Shown one piece after another: positions 42,858 through 51,203 of a stretch of DNA of 64,000 nucleotides. Positions within the stretch are counted from its first letter, which is position 1. The number at the start of each line of letters is the position of its first letter. Source of the stretch: Actinoplanes couchii (GTDB lineage: Bacteria; Actinomycetota; Actinomycetes; Mycobacteriales; Micromonosporaceae). Under the pieces are notes generated by a model. It did not search any database, was not told the origin of the DNA, and was given only the letters and a program-made list of their open reading frames with translations. Both the position numbers and the translations under genes were made by a program. The DNA lies in the NCBI RefSeq assembly GCF_016862075.1, contig NZ_BOMG01000080.1, forward strand, positions 1-64,000, read 5' to 3'.

Positions 42858-44032
42858 CCACCGGGCTCGCCGCCGCCGACACCCTGCTGCGCCAGATCCG
42901 GGCCACCCGGACCGAGCCGGTCGTCGACCACCGGGCCGCCGCCCTCGCCCTGTGCGTGGCGGCGAACCTGCCGGTGCTGCTCTGGGGCGAACCGGGCATC
43001 GGCAAGTCGGCGACCCTGTCCCAGCTCGCCGACGGCCTGGACCTGCCGCTGGAGACGGTGATCGCCAGTGTGCACGAGCCGTCCGACTTCGCCGGGCTGC
43101 CGATCGTCGGCGACGACCCGGCCACCCAGGGCGTGCCGATGGCGCCGCCCGACTGGGCGGTCCGGCTCGCCCGCCGGGGCCGTGGGCTGCTGTTCTTCGA
43201 CGAGCTGTCGTCGGCGCCGCCGGCCGTGCAGGCGGCGCTGCTGCGAGTCGTCCTGGAGCGGCGGGTCGGCAGCCTCACCCTGCCCGACGAGGTGCGGATC
43301 GTGGCCGCGGCCAACCCGCCGGCCAGTGCCGCCGACGGCTGGCACCTGAGCCCGCCGCTGGCCAACCGGTTCGTCCACCTGCACTGGACACACGACCCGC
43401 GGACCGTCGCCCGCGGCCTGGCCGGCGTGTGGCCGCGGATCGACGTGCCGGTCGTCGACGCCACCCGGGCGGCGAGCGCGCTGGCCCGGGCCCGGGGTGT
43501 CATCGCCGGTTTCCTCACCGCGCGGCCCGGTCTCACCCATCACCTGCCGTCCGACGCGGACGCCCGGGGCGGGGCGTGGCCCTCCCCGCGTACGTGGGAG
43601 ATGGTGTTGCGGTTGCTGGTCTTCCATTTCTGCGCGGGCACCAGCCGGGAGGCGCTCGCCACCGCGGTGATCGGGGCGGTCGGCGACGGGGCCGGCCTGG
43701 AGATCACCACCTATCTGGAGGAGCTGGACCTGCCGGACCCGGAGCGGGTGCTGGCCAACCCGGCGGCGTTCGCGCTGCCCGACCGGGGTGACCGGCAGCT
43801 GGCGTTTCTCACCGCGATCGTCGCCGCGATCGAGGCGCGGGTGACCCGGGAGCGCTGGGAGGCGGGCTGGGAGGTGCTGGCCAAGGCGGTCGACGCCGGG
43901 GTGCCCGACGTGGCCGCGCGGGCCGCGTTCGACCTGGCCCGGATGCGTGACCCACAGTGGCCGGTGCCCGCGTCGATCGACGCGTTCCTGGACGTGCTGA
44001 CCGTCTCCGGGATGCTGCCCGGTGCCACATAG
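42854..44032 (+). CDS. MoxR-type AAA+ ATPase
   Basis: A 392-residue AAA+ protein of the MoxR/dynein-related branch. It has Walker A GEPGIGKS (about 45-52), Walker B GLLFFDELSS (about 112-121), the sensor-1 loop VAAANPPASA and the lid with TWEMVLRLLVFHF. HEPSDFAGLPIVGDD between them is typical. Such ATPases act as remodelling chaperones with VWA partners; the downstream gene is exactly that. The ATGA overlap upstream and the 11-bp overlap downstream show one translational unit with ankyrin paralogue 3 and the VWA protein. Confidence 0.9.
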   Translation: MTTGLAAADTLLRQIRATRTEPVVDHRAAALALCVAANLPVLLWGEPGIGKSATLSQLADGLDLPLETVIASVHEPSDFAGLPIVGDDPATQGVPMAPPDWAVRLARRGRGLLFFDELSSAPPAVQAALLRVVLERRVGSLTLPDEVRIVAAANPPASAADGWHLSPPLANRFVHLHWTHDPRTVARGLAGVWPRIDVPVVDATRAASALARARGVIAGFLTARPGLTHHLPSDADARGGAWPSPRTWEMVLRLLVFHFCAGTSREALATAVIGAVGDGAGLEITTYLEELDLPDPERVLANPAAFALPDRGDRQLAFLTAIVAAIEARVTRERWEAGWEVLAKAVDAGVPDVAARAAFDLARMRDPQWPVPASIDAFLDVLTVSGMLPGAT

Positions 44033-45206
44033 CGTTCTGGACCGGACGAAACTGCTGGCGGCCCGGCTGAAAGCCGCCGGTGCGCAGCCCTATCTGGCGT
44101 CGGCGCTGTACAGCCTGACCGTGGTGCCCAGCGATCAGGTGCCGACGATGGGGGTGGACCGGCACTGGCGTTGTTACGTCAATCCGGGGTTCGTCGACCA
44201 CACGCCGGTGCACGAGCTGGCCGCGGTGTGGGTGCACGAGGTGGCGCATCTGCTGCGCGATCATCACGGGCGGGCCGATCTGCTCGCGGCCGGGCTGCGG
44301 CAGGACCATCGCCGGGTGAACATCGCGCAGGACTGCGAGATCAACGACGATCTGTCGTCGTTGCCGCAGAACGCGGTGAAACCCGGTCTGTACGGGCTGC
44401 CGGACGGGCAGATGTTCGAGCAGTACCTCCCTGCCATCCCCTCGACCCCTTCCGGTTCCGGCCCTTCCGTTTCCGGTCCGGAATGTGGCTCCGGGGCGCA
44501 TGGTCGGGCGATGCCGTGGGAGTCCTCGGACGGGCCGGTGGTCAGCCCGGTCGAGGCCGCCGCCATCCGCCGGCAGACCGCTCACGAGCTGCGGGCGCAC
44601 GTCAAGGCGCGGGGCCGGGTGCCCGGTGGCTGGCAGCGGTGGGCCGAGGAGATCCTGGAACCGACGGTGGACTGGCGCCGGGCGTTGACCGGCGCGGTGC
44701 GGGAAGCGGCGTCCTGGGCGTCCGGGGCCGTCGACTACACCTATCAGCGGCCGTCCCGGCGGGGTGCCGCGGTGCCCCGGGTGGTGCTGCCCAGTCTGCG
44801 GCGGCCGATGCCGCGGGTGGCGGTGGTGGTCGACACGTCCGGTTCGATGGGCCCGGACGAGCTGAACGCGGTGCTCGGCGAGGTGGCCGGGGTGCTGCGG
44901 GCCGTCGGCATCGGGCGGAACCGGGTCAGTGTCCTGTCCTGTGACGCCGACGTGCACACCGTCCGTAAGGCCGCGACCATCGGCGACGTGGTGCTGGAGG
45001 GTGGCGGCGGCACCGACATGCGGGTCGGCATCGAGCACGCCCTGCGCGGTCCGGAGCGGCCGCACATCATCATCGTGCTGACCGACGGGTACACCCCGTG
45101 GCCGGACGCCCGTCCCGGTGGGGTGCGGGTGATCGCGGGGCTGGTCAGCGCCGATGTCCAGGCGCCTCCGGAGTGGATCGAGACGATCCGGATCACCACC
45201 GGCTGA
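44022..45206 (+). CDS. VWA-domain protein with HExxH metallopeptidase-like region
   Basis: A 394-residue protein starting at GTG 44022. The N-terminal half (DUF2201-like) has a zinc-peptidase-like VHEVAHLLRDH (residues about 71-81; HEVAH) and the accompanying NIAQDCEINDDL. A Ser/Pro/Gly-rich segment (about 142-160) follows. The C-terminal VWA domain (about 265-394) has a full MIDAS, DTSGSMG (about 271-277), with the later GGGGTDMRVG and VLTDGYTPWP. VWA partners of MoxR ATPases serve as adaptors; the HExxH adds possible protease activity. It is the last gene of the leader-4 operon. Confidence 0.9.
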   Translation: MPHSVLDRTKLLAARLKAAGAQPYLASALYSLTVVPSDQVPTMGVDRHWRCYVNPGFVDHTPVHELAAVWVHEVAHLLRDHHGRADLLAAGLRQDHRRVNIAQDCEINDDLSSLPQNAVKPGLYGLPDGQMFEQYLPAIPSTPSGSGPSVSGPECGSGAHGRAMPWESSDGPVVSPVEAAAIRRQTAHELRAHVKARGRVPGGWQRWAEEILEPTVDWRRALTGAVREAASWASGAVDYTYQRPSRRGAAVPRVVLPSLRRPMPRVAVVVDTSGSMGPDELNAVLGEVAGVLRAVGIGRNRVSVLSCDADVHTVRKAATIGDVVLEGGGGTDMRVGIEHALRGPERPHIIIVLTDGYTPWPDARPGGVRVIAGLVSADVQAPPEWIETIRITTG

Positions 45207-45248
45207 CGATCCATCGTTATTTTGCTATATTGGAGATAAGCAAAATAA
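45203..45248 (+). promoter_or_regulatory. Promoter and 32-bp dyad operator of the ArsR/SdpI pair
   Basis: CTGACG (45203-45208) and TATATT (45226-45231) form a promoter with 17-bp spacing. Arms TTATTTTGCT (45217-45226) and AGCAAAATAA (45239-45248) are perfectly complementary across 12 nt and flank the -10. This is a typical ArsR/SdpR-like autorepression site in strikingly AT-rich DNA. Confidence 0.75.
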
Positions 45249-45268
45249 GAGATGTGGTGGAGGCGGTC

Positions 45269-45595
45269 ATGTCCGACGGTGTGTTCGCGGCACTCGCGCA
45301 CCCCACCCGGCGGTCCGTCCTGACGCTGCTGCAGCGCAACGGCCCGATGGCCGTCGGTGACATCGCCGCGGCGCTGGGTGTCGTGGGCCCTACCCTGTCC
45401 GGCCATCTGAAGATCCTCCGCGGGGCGGATCTGGTGGACACGCAGCGACAGGGCACCACGATCCGCTACGTCACCAAGCTGTCGGTTCTGGAAGGCGCCA
45501 TCGCGGACCTGATGGAGAACATGCGCCTCGGCGCCACCGGCGACGTCTCGTCGACCATTTCGGCCGGGAGGGAGCACGTGGATGGAAACGATTGA
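45269..45595 (+). CDS. ArsR-family repressor (SdpR-like)
   Basis: A 108-residue winged-helix regulator. VFAALAHPTRRSVLTLLQRNGPMAVGDIAAALGVVGPTLSGHLKILRGADLVDTQRQGTT-like elements give a standard ArsR fold, without the metal-binding cysteines of metal sensors. The ATG at 45269 has GTGGAGG 6 nt upstream. It overlaps the next gene, an SdpI-like membrane protein, by 14 bp. This pair resembles the Bacillus sdpRI operon, where SdpR represses its own operon and is sequestered by the immunity protein. The upstream dyad fits that scheme. Confidence 0.87.
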   Translation: MSDGVFAALAHPTRRSVLTLLQRNGPMAVGDIAAALGVVGPTLSGHLKILRGADLVDTQRQGTTIRYVTKLSVLEGAIADLMENMRLGATGDVSSTISAGREHVDGND

Positions 45596-46316
45596 CGAAG
45601 TGCGGGAGCAGAGGGCTCCGGTGGCAGGGTTCGTCGTTCTGGGCGTCGGCCTCGCACTCATGGCAGGGCTGTCCTGGCAGGCGGCCGGGGACCTGCCCGA
45701 CCCGGTGATCCTCGCCGGCGCCGGGAAGAACGGGGCGGACCAGCAGGCCCCGAAGATGCTCGTCCTGATCGGGGCGCCGCTGCTGTCCCTGGTCCTCACC
45801 GTGGTGCTGCTGGCCGCGCAGCGATTCCGGCGTCTCACGGCCGCGACGCTGAAGGTGCCGCTGTGGCGGGACGACCGGACTCATCGCCGGGCGGTGAGTC
45901 TGGTCCTCGGCGTGCTGACCCCGGTCTTCCTCGGTCTGCATCTGATGCTGCTGCGAGCGGCCGTGGGAGAGATCGAGAGCACGCTCGGCTACCTGGCCGC
46001 CGCCGTGGCGATCGTCGTTGTCGTCGTCGGCAACATCTGGCCCAAGCAGGCGCCGGCCGTGCCCGGGATGCTCCGGGCGCGCCTCGACCCGGGCACGCGA
46101 CAGCGGTGGGACGACGCCGTGGAGGCGCAGCGTCGCAACCTGCGCCCCGCCGGCATCGTCATGGTGGTCCTCGGGCTGGTGGCCCTCGCCTGCTCCTGGT
46201 CCGTGCCGATGGTGTCGTTCGGTCTCTCGATGGCCGCCATCCTCGCCATGGCGGCCATCACCTTCGGTACGTTCTGGCGGTCGGTGGCCGGTTCCGGTTC
46301 TTCTACGGCCGGCTGA
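45582..46316 (+). CDS. SdpI/DUF1648-like integral membrane protein
   Basis: A 244-residue membrane protein with about six hydrophobic segments, including FVVLGVGLALMAGLSW, LVLIGAPLLSLVLTVVLLAA, YLAAAVAIVVVVVGNIWP and IVMVVLGLVALACSW. WQAAGDLPDPVILAGAG resembles the DUF1648 region and NIWPKQAPAV resembles the SdpI signature region. Likely role: signal-transducing immunity or sensor protein partnered with the ArsR repressor upstream. No toxin gene like sdpC is nearby. The 3' end overlaps the convergent LysM-like gene by 14 bp. Confidence 0.75.
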   Translation: METIDEVREQRAPVAGFVVLGVGLALMAGLSWQAAGDLPDPVILAGAGKNGADQQAPKMLVLIGAPLLSLVLTVVLLAAQRFRRLTAATLKVPLWRDDRTHRRAVSLVLGVLTPVFLGLHLMLLRAAVGEIESTLGYLAAAVAIVVVVVGNIWPKQAPAVPGMLRARLDPGTRQRWDDAVEAQRRNLRPAGIVMVVLGLVALACSWSVPMVSFGLSMAAILAMAAITFGTFWRSVAGSGSSTAG

Positions 46317-47694
46317 TCTGCACGGTGATGCCGAGAGCGCCGGTGTCCAGCTTGCCGTTGGCGTCGACGGTGAACTGCCACCTGTCGTAACGGGTCTTGC
46401 CGACCACGATCACGACCCACGCCGCGCCCGGCCGGTTCACCAGCGCCTGGGCCCGCTCCAGCTCCTTGGCGGCGGGCGTCGAACCGAGGATCAGCACACC
46501 CAGCTTGCGTTCGCTGCTGCTGCTGCCGCGCAGGGTGAAAGCGGCGTCCGAACCGTCGCCCTCGGCGGTGGCCAGGGCGTCGCGGGTGCTGACCCGCTCA
46601 CCGCCGGCCAGGTGCGGGTCGAGATCACCGGTCACCACCTGCACGTGACTCGCCCACCAGCTGCCACTGAGTTCTGCCGCCCATGACGACACCAGTTCAC
46701 GGGCCGTCGCGGCGTCACCGTGGATTCCGATCATTCCGGTGGCCTGCCCGAGGTCGACCAGCTCACGGACACCGTTCACGGTGCCCAGGGTCACCAGCCG
46801 CGGGCAGGGGGTGGGCAGGTCGTTGTTGACCGGCAGCGACTGCAGGTCCCGGAGTTGGGCCTGCCAGGTGCGCCCGCTCTCCAGTGACACCCACGGCACC
46901 GGCGCGGTCTCGTCCGGGGCGGCGAGTCGCAGCCAGATCCGGCTCTCGTCGATCGAGACACCGTAGATCGACGGGACGGCGATCCCGGCCTGATCGGCGC
47001 TGGTCACCATCACCTGTAGTGCGCGGTTGATGGTCCAGGCGGCGTCGGTGTCGAAGGCGCGGCCCGGTTCGGCCGGCTTCGTGGTCGCCTTGCGCCGCCG
47101 CAGAAACCACCAGGCACCGGCGGCGGCGCCGGCCAGCACGAGCACACCGGCGACGATCGCCAGGATCAGTCCGGTGTTCGTGGGGGCAGCCGGATCGGGC
47201 CTTCGGGGGCTACCCGGCCCACCGGGTCCGCCGGGGCCGCCGGCCGGTTCACCGGCCGGTGCCGTCGCCGGCGCCGATGACGCGGCGGGTGCGCCGGTGG
47301 GCGGCGGTCCGGTCTGGATGCCGTCGCCCTGCGCGTCCTCCGGCATGATCAGCACCCAGCCCGCGGTGACGGCCGCCGGATCGGTCAGCGCCGTGCCGTC
47401 GGCCTGCGGCCGGTTCTTGTTCAGCTCGAAGATCTCGATGTACCGATCACCGTCACCGAGGTAACGCTCCGCGATCGCGTAGAGGAACTCCGGTTCACCA
47501 CCGAATTCCGGCTGGATCACGTACCACTTGGTGTCCGCCAGTTTCCGCTGGAACTCGGCGGCCACGTGCTGTGCCGGCCCGGCAGCGACGGCCGGCCCCG
47601 CGGCGGCGGCCGGTCCGGCGGCCAGCAGGCCCGCCGTGGCCACCGCCAGCCCGAGCAGGGTGACGCTGCCGCGACCCAGAGTTCGGCGATCCAT
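46303..47694 (-). CDS. Membrane-anchored protein with N-terminal LysM-like domain
   Basis: A 463-residue protein. A signal/anchor segment (GSVTLLGLAVATAGLLAAGPAAAA) begins it. A LysM-like stretch follows (TKWYVIQPEFGGEPEFLYAIAERYLGDGDRYIEIFELNKNRPQADGTAL ... GWVLIMP), then a Pro/Gly/Ala-rich linker and a transmembrane helix (LILAIVAGVLVLAGAAAGAWWFL). The cytoplasmic C-terminal part of about 250 residues (WTINRALQVMVTSADQAGIAVPSIYGVSIDESRIWLRLA ...) resembles regions found in large actinobacterial LysM/BTAD proteins. The ATG at 47694 is preferred because GAGGA lies about 10 nt upstream; ATG 47700 is alternative. It probably links the cell wall to a cytoplasmic partner; the role is unknown. Confidence 0.7.
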   Translation of the reverse strand: MDRRTLGRGSVTLLGLAVATAGLLAAGPAAAAGPAVAAGPAQHVAAEFQRKLADTKWYVIQPEFGGEPEFLYAIAERYLGDGDRYIEIFELNKNRPQADGTALTDPAAVTAGWVLIMPEDAQGDGIQTGPPPTGAPAASSAPATAPAGEPAGGPGGPGGPGSPRRPDPAAPTNTGLILAIVAGVLVLAGAAAGAWWFLRRRKATTKPAEPGRAFDTDAAWTINRALQVMVTSADQAGIAVPSIYGVSIDESRIWLRLAAPDETAPVPWVSLESGRTWQAQLRDLQSLPVNNDLPTPCPRLVTLGTVNGVRELVDLGQATGMIGIHGDAATARELVSSWAAELSGSWWASHVQVVTGDLDPHLAGGERVSTRDALATAEGDGSDAAFTLRGSSSSERKLGVLILGSTPAAKELERAQALVNRPGAAWVVIVVGKTRYDRWQFTVDANGKLDTGALGITVQISRP

Positions 47695-47901
47695 GTGCAT
47701 CTGTCCTCGCGCGCAGAGTTGATCGTGACGCGGACACCTTACATTCACAGTGCGCGATGACATTGATCGACCGTCCGCCCGGTCGCCTCAGCCCGGCCCT
47801 CCCGCCTTCGGGAGCTGCCCGGAGAACCCGGCCAGCCACTATCGACCACTGTGGATTCGAAGCGCGGCGATGCCTCGGTCGTTCCTGTGGTGAACCGCCG
47901 A

Positions 47902-48504
47902 TCACGCTGAGCTACTGTTTCCTTCGGCGCGGCCGCGGACCAGTGGCAGGAAGACCTCGTCGACGATCTCGATCAGCACCTCGTCGGGGGCGGTGGGGGC
48001 GCCGCGCATCGCGTACTCGGCCCGCAGCAGCATCATCGGCGTGGTGGCCACCCGCGGGTGCACCGCGGCATCGGGCGCCTCGCCCCGGGCCGCGGCCCGC
48101 CGGAGCATCGTCAGCCAGGCGCGGTCCATCGCGTCGGTGCCGGACCCCTCGCGCATGAGGGTCAGCAGCTCGGGGTCGTCGGTGGCGGCGGCGAGCAGAC
48201 TGCGCAGGATCGTCCCGTACGGCGAGGACCACGTCTCGTTCGCCAGCCGGAGCATCTCCAGCGCGTCGCCCCGGAGCGTGCCGGTGTCCGGATCGGGCAT
48301 CACGTTCTCGGACAGGTGCCGGTACGCGGCGATCCCCAGCGCGGCCCGGTGCGGCCATCGGCGGTAGATGGCGTTCTTGTTCGTCCCGGCCCGGGCGGCG
48401 ACCCGGTCCATGGTCAGGCCTGGATAGCCGGACTCCCGCAGCTCGTCGGCCGCTGCCAGCAGGATTGCCTGCTCCAGTTCCACGCCTCGCCGTCGTGTGC
48501 TCAT
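47902..48504 (-). CDS. TetR-family transcriptional regulator
   Basis: A 200-residue TetR repressor: LEQAILLAAADELRESGYPGLTMDRVAARAGTNKNAIYRRWPHRAAL is the DNA-binding domain, and a TetR_C ligand domain follows. It is divergent from a gene broken by an in-frame stop, and the 43-bp gap holds an inverted repeat fitting a TetR site. It probably represses itself and that neighbour. Confidence 0.9.
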   Translation of the reverse strand: MSTRRRGVELEQAILLAAADELRESGYPGLTMDRVAARAGTNKNAIYRRWPHRAALGIAAYRHLSENVMPDPDTGTLRGDALEMLRLANETWSSPYGTILRSLLAAATDDPELLTLMREGSGTDAMDRAWLTMLRRAAARGEAPDAAVHPRVATTPMMLLRAEYAMRGAPTAPDEVLIEIVDEVFLPLVRGRAEGNSSSA

Positions 48505-48513
48505 CCCGTATAG

Positions 48514-48528
48514 GGTACGCCTCGTACC
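48514..48528. promoter_or_regulatory. TetR operator candidate
   Basis: GGTACG-CCT-CGTACC, a perfect inverted repeat with a 3-nt spacer, centred in the 43-bp gap between the divergent TetR gene and the broken gene. Confidence 0.65.
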
Positions 48529-48547
48529 TTATTTGGGAGGGAAAGCG

Positions 48548-49576
48548 ATGCGTGTCTTCGGCATGAACTACGACACCGGTTTCGTGAGCGGGGGATCCAC
48601 GACCCACGAGCCTTTCGACCCCGCGACGGTACGGCGGGACCTGCACGTCATCCGCGAGGAACTGCACTGTGACGCGGTCCGGATCACCGGCGGCGTCCAG
48701 GATCGGCTGGAACTGACCGCCCGCCTGGCCGCCGACGCGGGACTCGAGATCTGGTACTGCCCGTTCACCTACAACCTCGACCGCGACGAGTTGATGGCGT
48801 TCGTGCTCGACGGTGCCGAGCGGGCCGAGCGACTGCGGCGCGACGGCGCCTCGGTCGTCTACCTGGCCGGCTCCGAGATCTCGATGATGACCAACGGCTT
48901 CCTGCCCGGGCGTGATCTGGCCGAGCGGGCGACCCTCTTCACCGACCCGGCGCGCCTGCGCGAGGCGGTCCCGGCAGCACAGACCGCGGTCCGCGAGTTC
49001 TTCGCCGAGGCGATGCCCGCGATCCGGGAGCGGTTCGCCGGCCCGGTCGGCTACGCCTCGCTCCCGTTCGAGGCCGTGGACGGGGCGGCGTTCGACATCA
49101 TCGCCAACGACGCCGGTTACCGGGACGCGAACAACGCGGCGGCATTCCCGTAGACCCTGGCGGCCGCGGTCGGGCAGGGCAAACCGTATGCCGCGACCGA
49201 GTTCGGCTGCTGCACGTTCCGCGGCGCGGCGGACGTCGCGGGCTCGACGGAGCCGGTGACCTACGACCGGAACGGCCGGGCCGAGAAGATCACCCCCGAT
49301 CTGGTACGCGACGAGGAGGGCCAGGCGCGATACGTCGTCGACCTGCTGCGCGACTACGAGGCAGGCGGCGTCGAGGCGGCGTTCGTGTACACGTTCGCCA
49401 ACCGCCACCTGCCGACCACCGACGACCCGGACCGCGACTTCGACCTGGCGGCCCGCGGCATCGTCCGGGTCCTGCCGGACGGCTCCTGGACCCCGAAGGC
49501 CGCCTTCCACGCCCTCGCCGAGTACGGCCGCCGCCGGCAACTCCCCGCGGCCCGTCACGAGTCGGCCGAGGCCTGA
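48548..49576 (+). pseudogene. Gene interrupted by an in-frame TAG (TIM-barrel/glycosidase-like, so-called abortive infection family)
   Basis: ATG 48548 follows GGAGGGA. The first 201 codons (MRVFGMNYDTGF, CDAVRITGGVQDRLELTARLAADAGLEIWYCPF, GSEISMMTNGFLPG, YASLPFEAVDGAAFDIIANDAGYRD) end at TAG 49151-49153. The same frame then continues without another stop to 49576 (GQGKPYAATEFGCCTFRGAAD ... AAFVYTFANRHLP). The whole, about 342 codons, matches the size of an actinobacterial family often labelled abortive infection protein, with a barrel-like glycoside-hydrolase look. One base change explains the stop. Either the gene is a recent pseudogene, the stop is read through, or the base is a sequencing error. 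Confidence 0.8.
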
Positions 49577-50514
49577 AGGCGGACTGCCAGGGCGGCCACC
49601 TCGGTACGCAGCTCGGCCGGCGTCTCGACGGTGAAGTCCCAGCCCAGACCGGCGAGCATCTGGGCCATGCCGTCGAGGCGTTCGGCGCCGGTGGTCATCC
49701 GGACTCCCGCCGGAGTGCCGGTCAGGGTGGCCACCGACGCCGGGATCCGCCGGGCGGCCTGGTCCATGTCGGTGTGCAGGAGCACCGACACCTCGTACCG
49801 CCAGTTCCCGGTCGCCAGGCCCGCCGCCACCTGAGCGCCCGGGTCGAAGTCGGCCGGGACGTCGAACGTGCCGGGGAGAACGACGGCGTCGGTGATCCGG
49901 TCGGCCCGGAACGTGCGGACCGCGCCGCGATCGTGGTCCCGCCCGGTGACGAACCACTTGCCACGGTGGAAGACCAGGCCGTACGGATCCAATCGTCGGG
50001 GGGCCGGCCCGGCGCCCGGCTTGGTGTACTCGAACGCGACCGGACTCCGGTCGCCGGCGGCAGCCGCCAGGGTCAGCACGGTGCCGGTGGGCATGGCCGG
50101 GGCGCGCCCGGGCGCCGGGGTGGTGAAGGCCAACGTGGACAGCAGCGCGTCGATCCGCGGTCGCAGGGTCCCGGGCAGCACCCGCTGGATCTTCGCCAGC
50201 GCGGTCTCGCCCGCGGTCGCGGTGGTGTTCAACCCGATCCGGCGGCCGGCGACCAGACCGAGCAGCACGGCCACCGCCTCGTCGTCGGTGAACATCAGCG
50301 GGGGCAGCCGATAACCGGGGGAGAGGACGTACCCGCCGTACCGGCCGCGCCGCCCCTGCACCGGAATGCCCAGGTCGGCCAGGTGACCCGCGTACCGGCG
50401 CACGGTTCGTTCGTCGACGCCGAGCCGGGTGGCGAGATGGCCGACGGTGTGGCCGGAGGGGGCGGCCTGGAGCAGTTCGAGCAGGCCGAGCACACGACCG
50501 AGGGACTGTGGCAT
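49555..50514 (-). CDS. WYL-domain transcriptional regulator (YafY type)
   Basis: A 319-residue regulator. The N-terminal helix-turn-helix (RVLGLLELLQAAPSGHTVGHLATRLGVDERTVRRYAGHLADLGIPV) is followed by RRGRYGGYVLSPGYRLPPLMFTDDEAVAVLLGL and a WYL domain (RLDPYGLVFHRGKWFVTGRDHDRGAVRTFRADRI). The ATG at 50514 is 9 nt after a TATAGT box on this strand (complement 50524-50529). It diverges from an alpha/beta hydrolase gene, its likely target. WYL domains bind ligands or nucleic acids. Confidence 0.88.
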   Translation of the reverse strand: MPQSLGRVLGLLELLQAAPSGHTVGHLATRLGVDERTVRRYAGHLADLGIPVQGRRGRYGGYVLSPGYRLPPLMFTDDEAVAVLLGLVAGRRIGLNTTATAGETALAKIQRVLPGTLRPRIDALLSTLAFTTPAPGRAPAMPTGTVLTLAAAAGDRSPVAFEYTKPGAGPAPRRLDPYGLVFHRGKWFVTGRDHDRGAVRTFRADRITDAVVLPGTFDVPADFDPGAQVAAGLATGNWRYEVSVLLHTDMDQAARRIPASVATLTGTPAGVRMTTGAERLDGMAQMLAGLGWDFTVETPAELRTEVAALAVRLQASADS

Positions 50515-50570
50515 GAGCCACAAACTATACCGGGCGGAAGCTGTCCGGTATCGGTCGTAGCGTTACCGGC

Positions 50571-51203
50571 ATGACGACATACGTACTGGTACCGGGGTTC
50601 TGGCTGGGCGCCTGGGCATGGGACGAGGTGGCCGCACCGCTGCGCGCCGACGGACACGACGTGCACACGATCGAACCGGTGCCGGCCCGGGGCACCACCG
50701 TGACCGACCACGTCGACCAGGTCACCGACCTGCTGCGCGAACTGGACGACGTGGTGCTGGTCGGTCACAGCTACGGCGGGCTGGTGATCACGGCGGCCGC
50801 CGACCGGGTGCCGGAACGGGTGGCGCGCCTGGTCTACGTCGACACCGGCCCGCTGCCCGACGGCATGTCACAGGCCGACTTCGACGGCGCGCCACCAGCG
50901 GCGGTCGACGGCATGGTGCCGGTGGCGGAGGCGGCGCCGCCCGTGGTTCACGAGCGGGGACGGCCCCAGCCGATCGCCACGGCGACCGATCCGGTTCACC
51001 ACACCGGAGCGTGGCGCTCGGTACCCCGTACCGCGATCCTCTGCTCTTTCTCGAAGGCGCAGCTGGACGGACTCGCCTCGACCGTGCCCACGTTCGCCCT
51101 GATGGCGGGCGACGGCTGGACGCATGTCGAACTCGCGGGCGACCACTGGCCGATGTTCTCCGCGCCTACGGCGCTGGCGGCCCTGCTGGCAGCCGAGTCG
51201 TGA
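50571..51203 (+). CDS. Alpha/beta hydrolase
   Basis: A 210-residue esterase-type hydrolase. TYVLVPGFWLGAWAWDEVAAPLRADGHDV gives the oxyanion strand, GHSYGG the nucleophile elbow (Ser in VVLVGHSYGGLVI) and ELAGDHWPMFSAP the catalytic His. The ATG is 7 nt after TAGCGT (50558-50563), so the mRNA is probably leaderless. It diverges from the WYL regulator. The 3' end overlaps the convergent HAD gene by 38 bp. Substrate unknown. Confidence 0.9.
   Translation: MTTYVLVPGFWLGAWAWDEVAAPLRADGHDVHTIEPVPARGTTVTDHVDQVTDLLRELDDVVLVGHSYGGLVITAAADRVPERVARLVYVDTGPLPDGMSQADFDGAPPAAVDGMVPVAEAAPPVVHERGRPQPIATATDPVHHTGAWRSVPRTAILCSFSKAQLDGLASTVPTFALMAGDGWTHVELAGDHWPMFSAPTALAALLAAES

Noticed and set aside
44022..45206. 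VWA protein as a Ro60/Rsr-type RNA-binding protein paired with a Y RNA
   Set aside because: Attractive because bacterial Y RNAs can mimic tRNA, but there is no TROVE-like domain. The N-terminus is DUF2201/HExxH-like and the partner is a MoxR ATPase.
49151..49153. TAG read by one of the tRNA-like elements
   Set aside because: None of the four loops carries CTA in an anticodon position, and the elements are unlikely to be charged.
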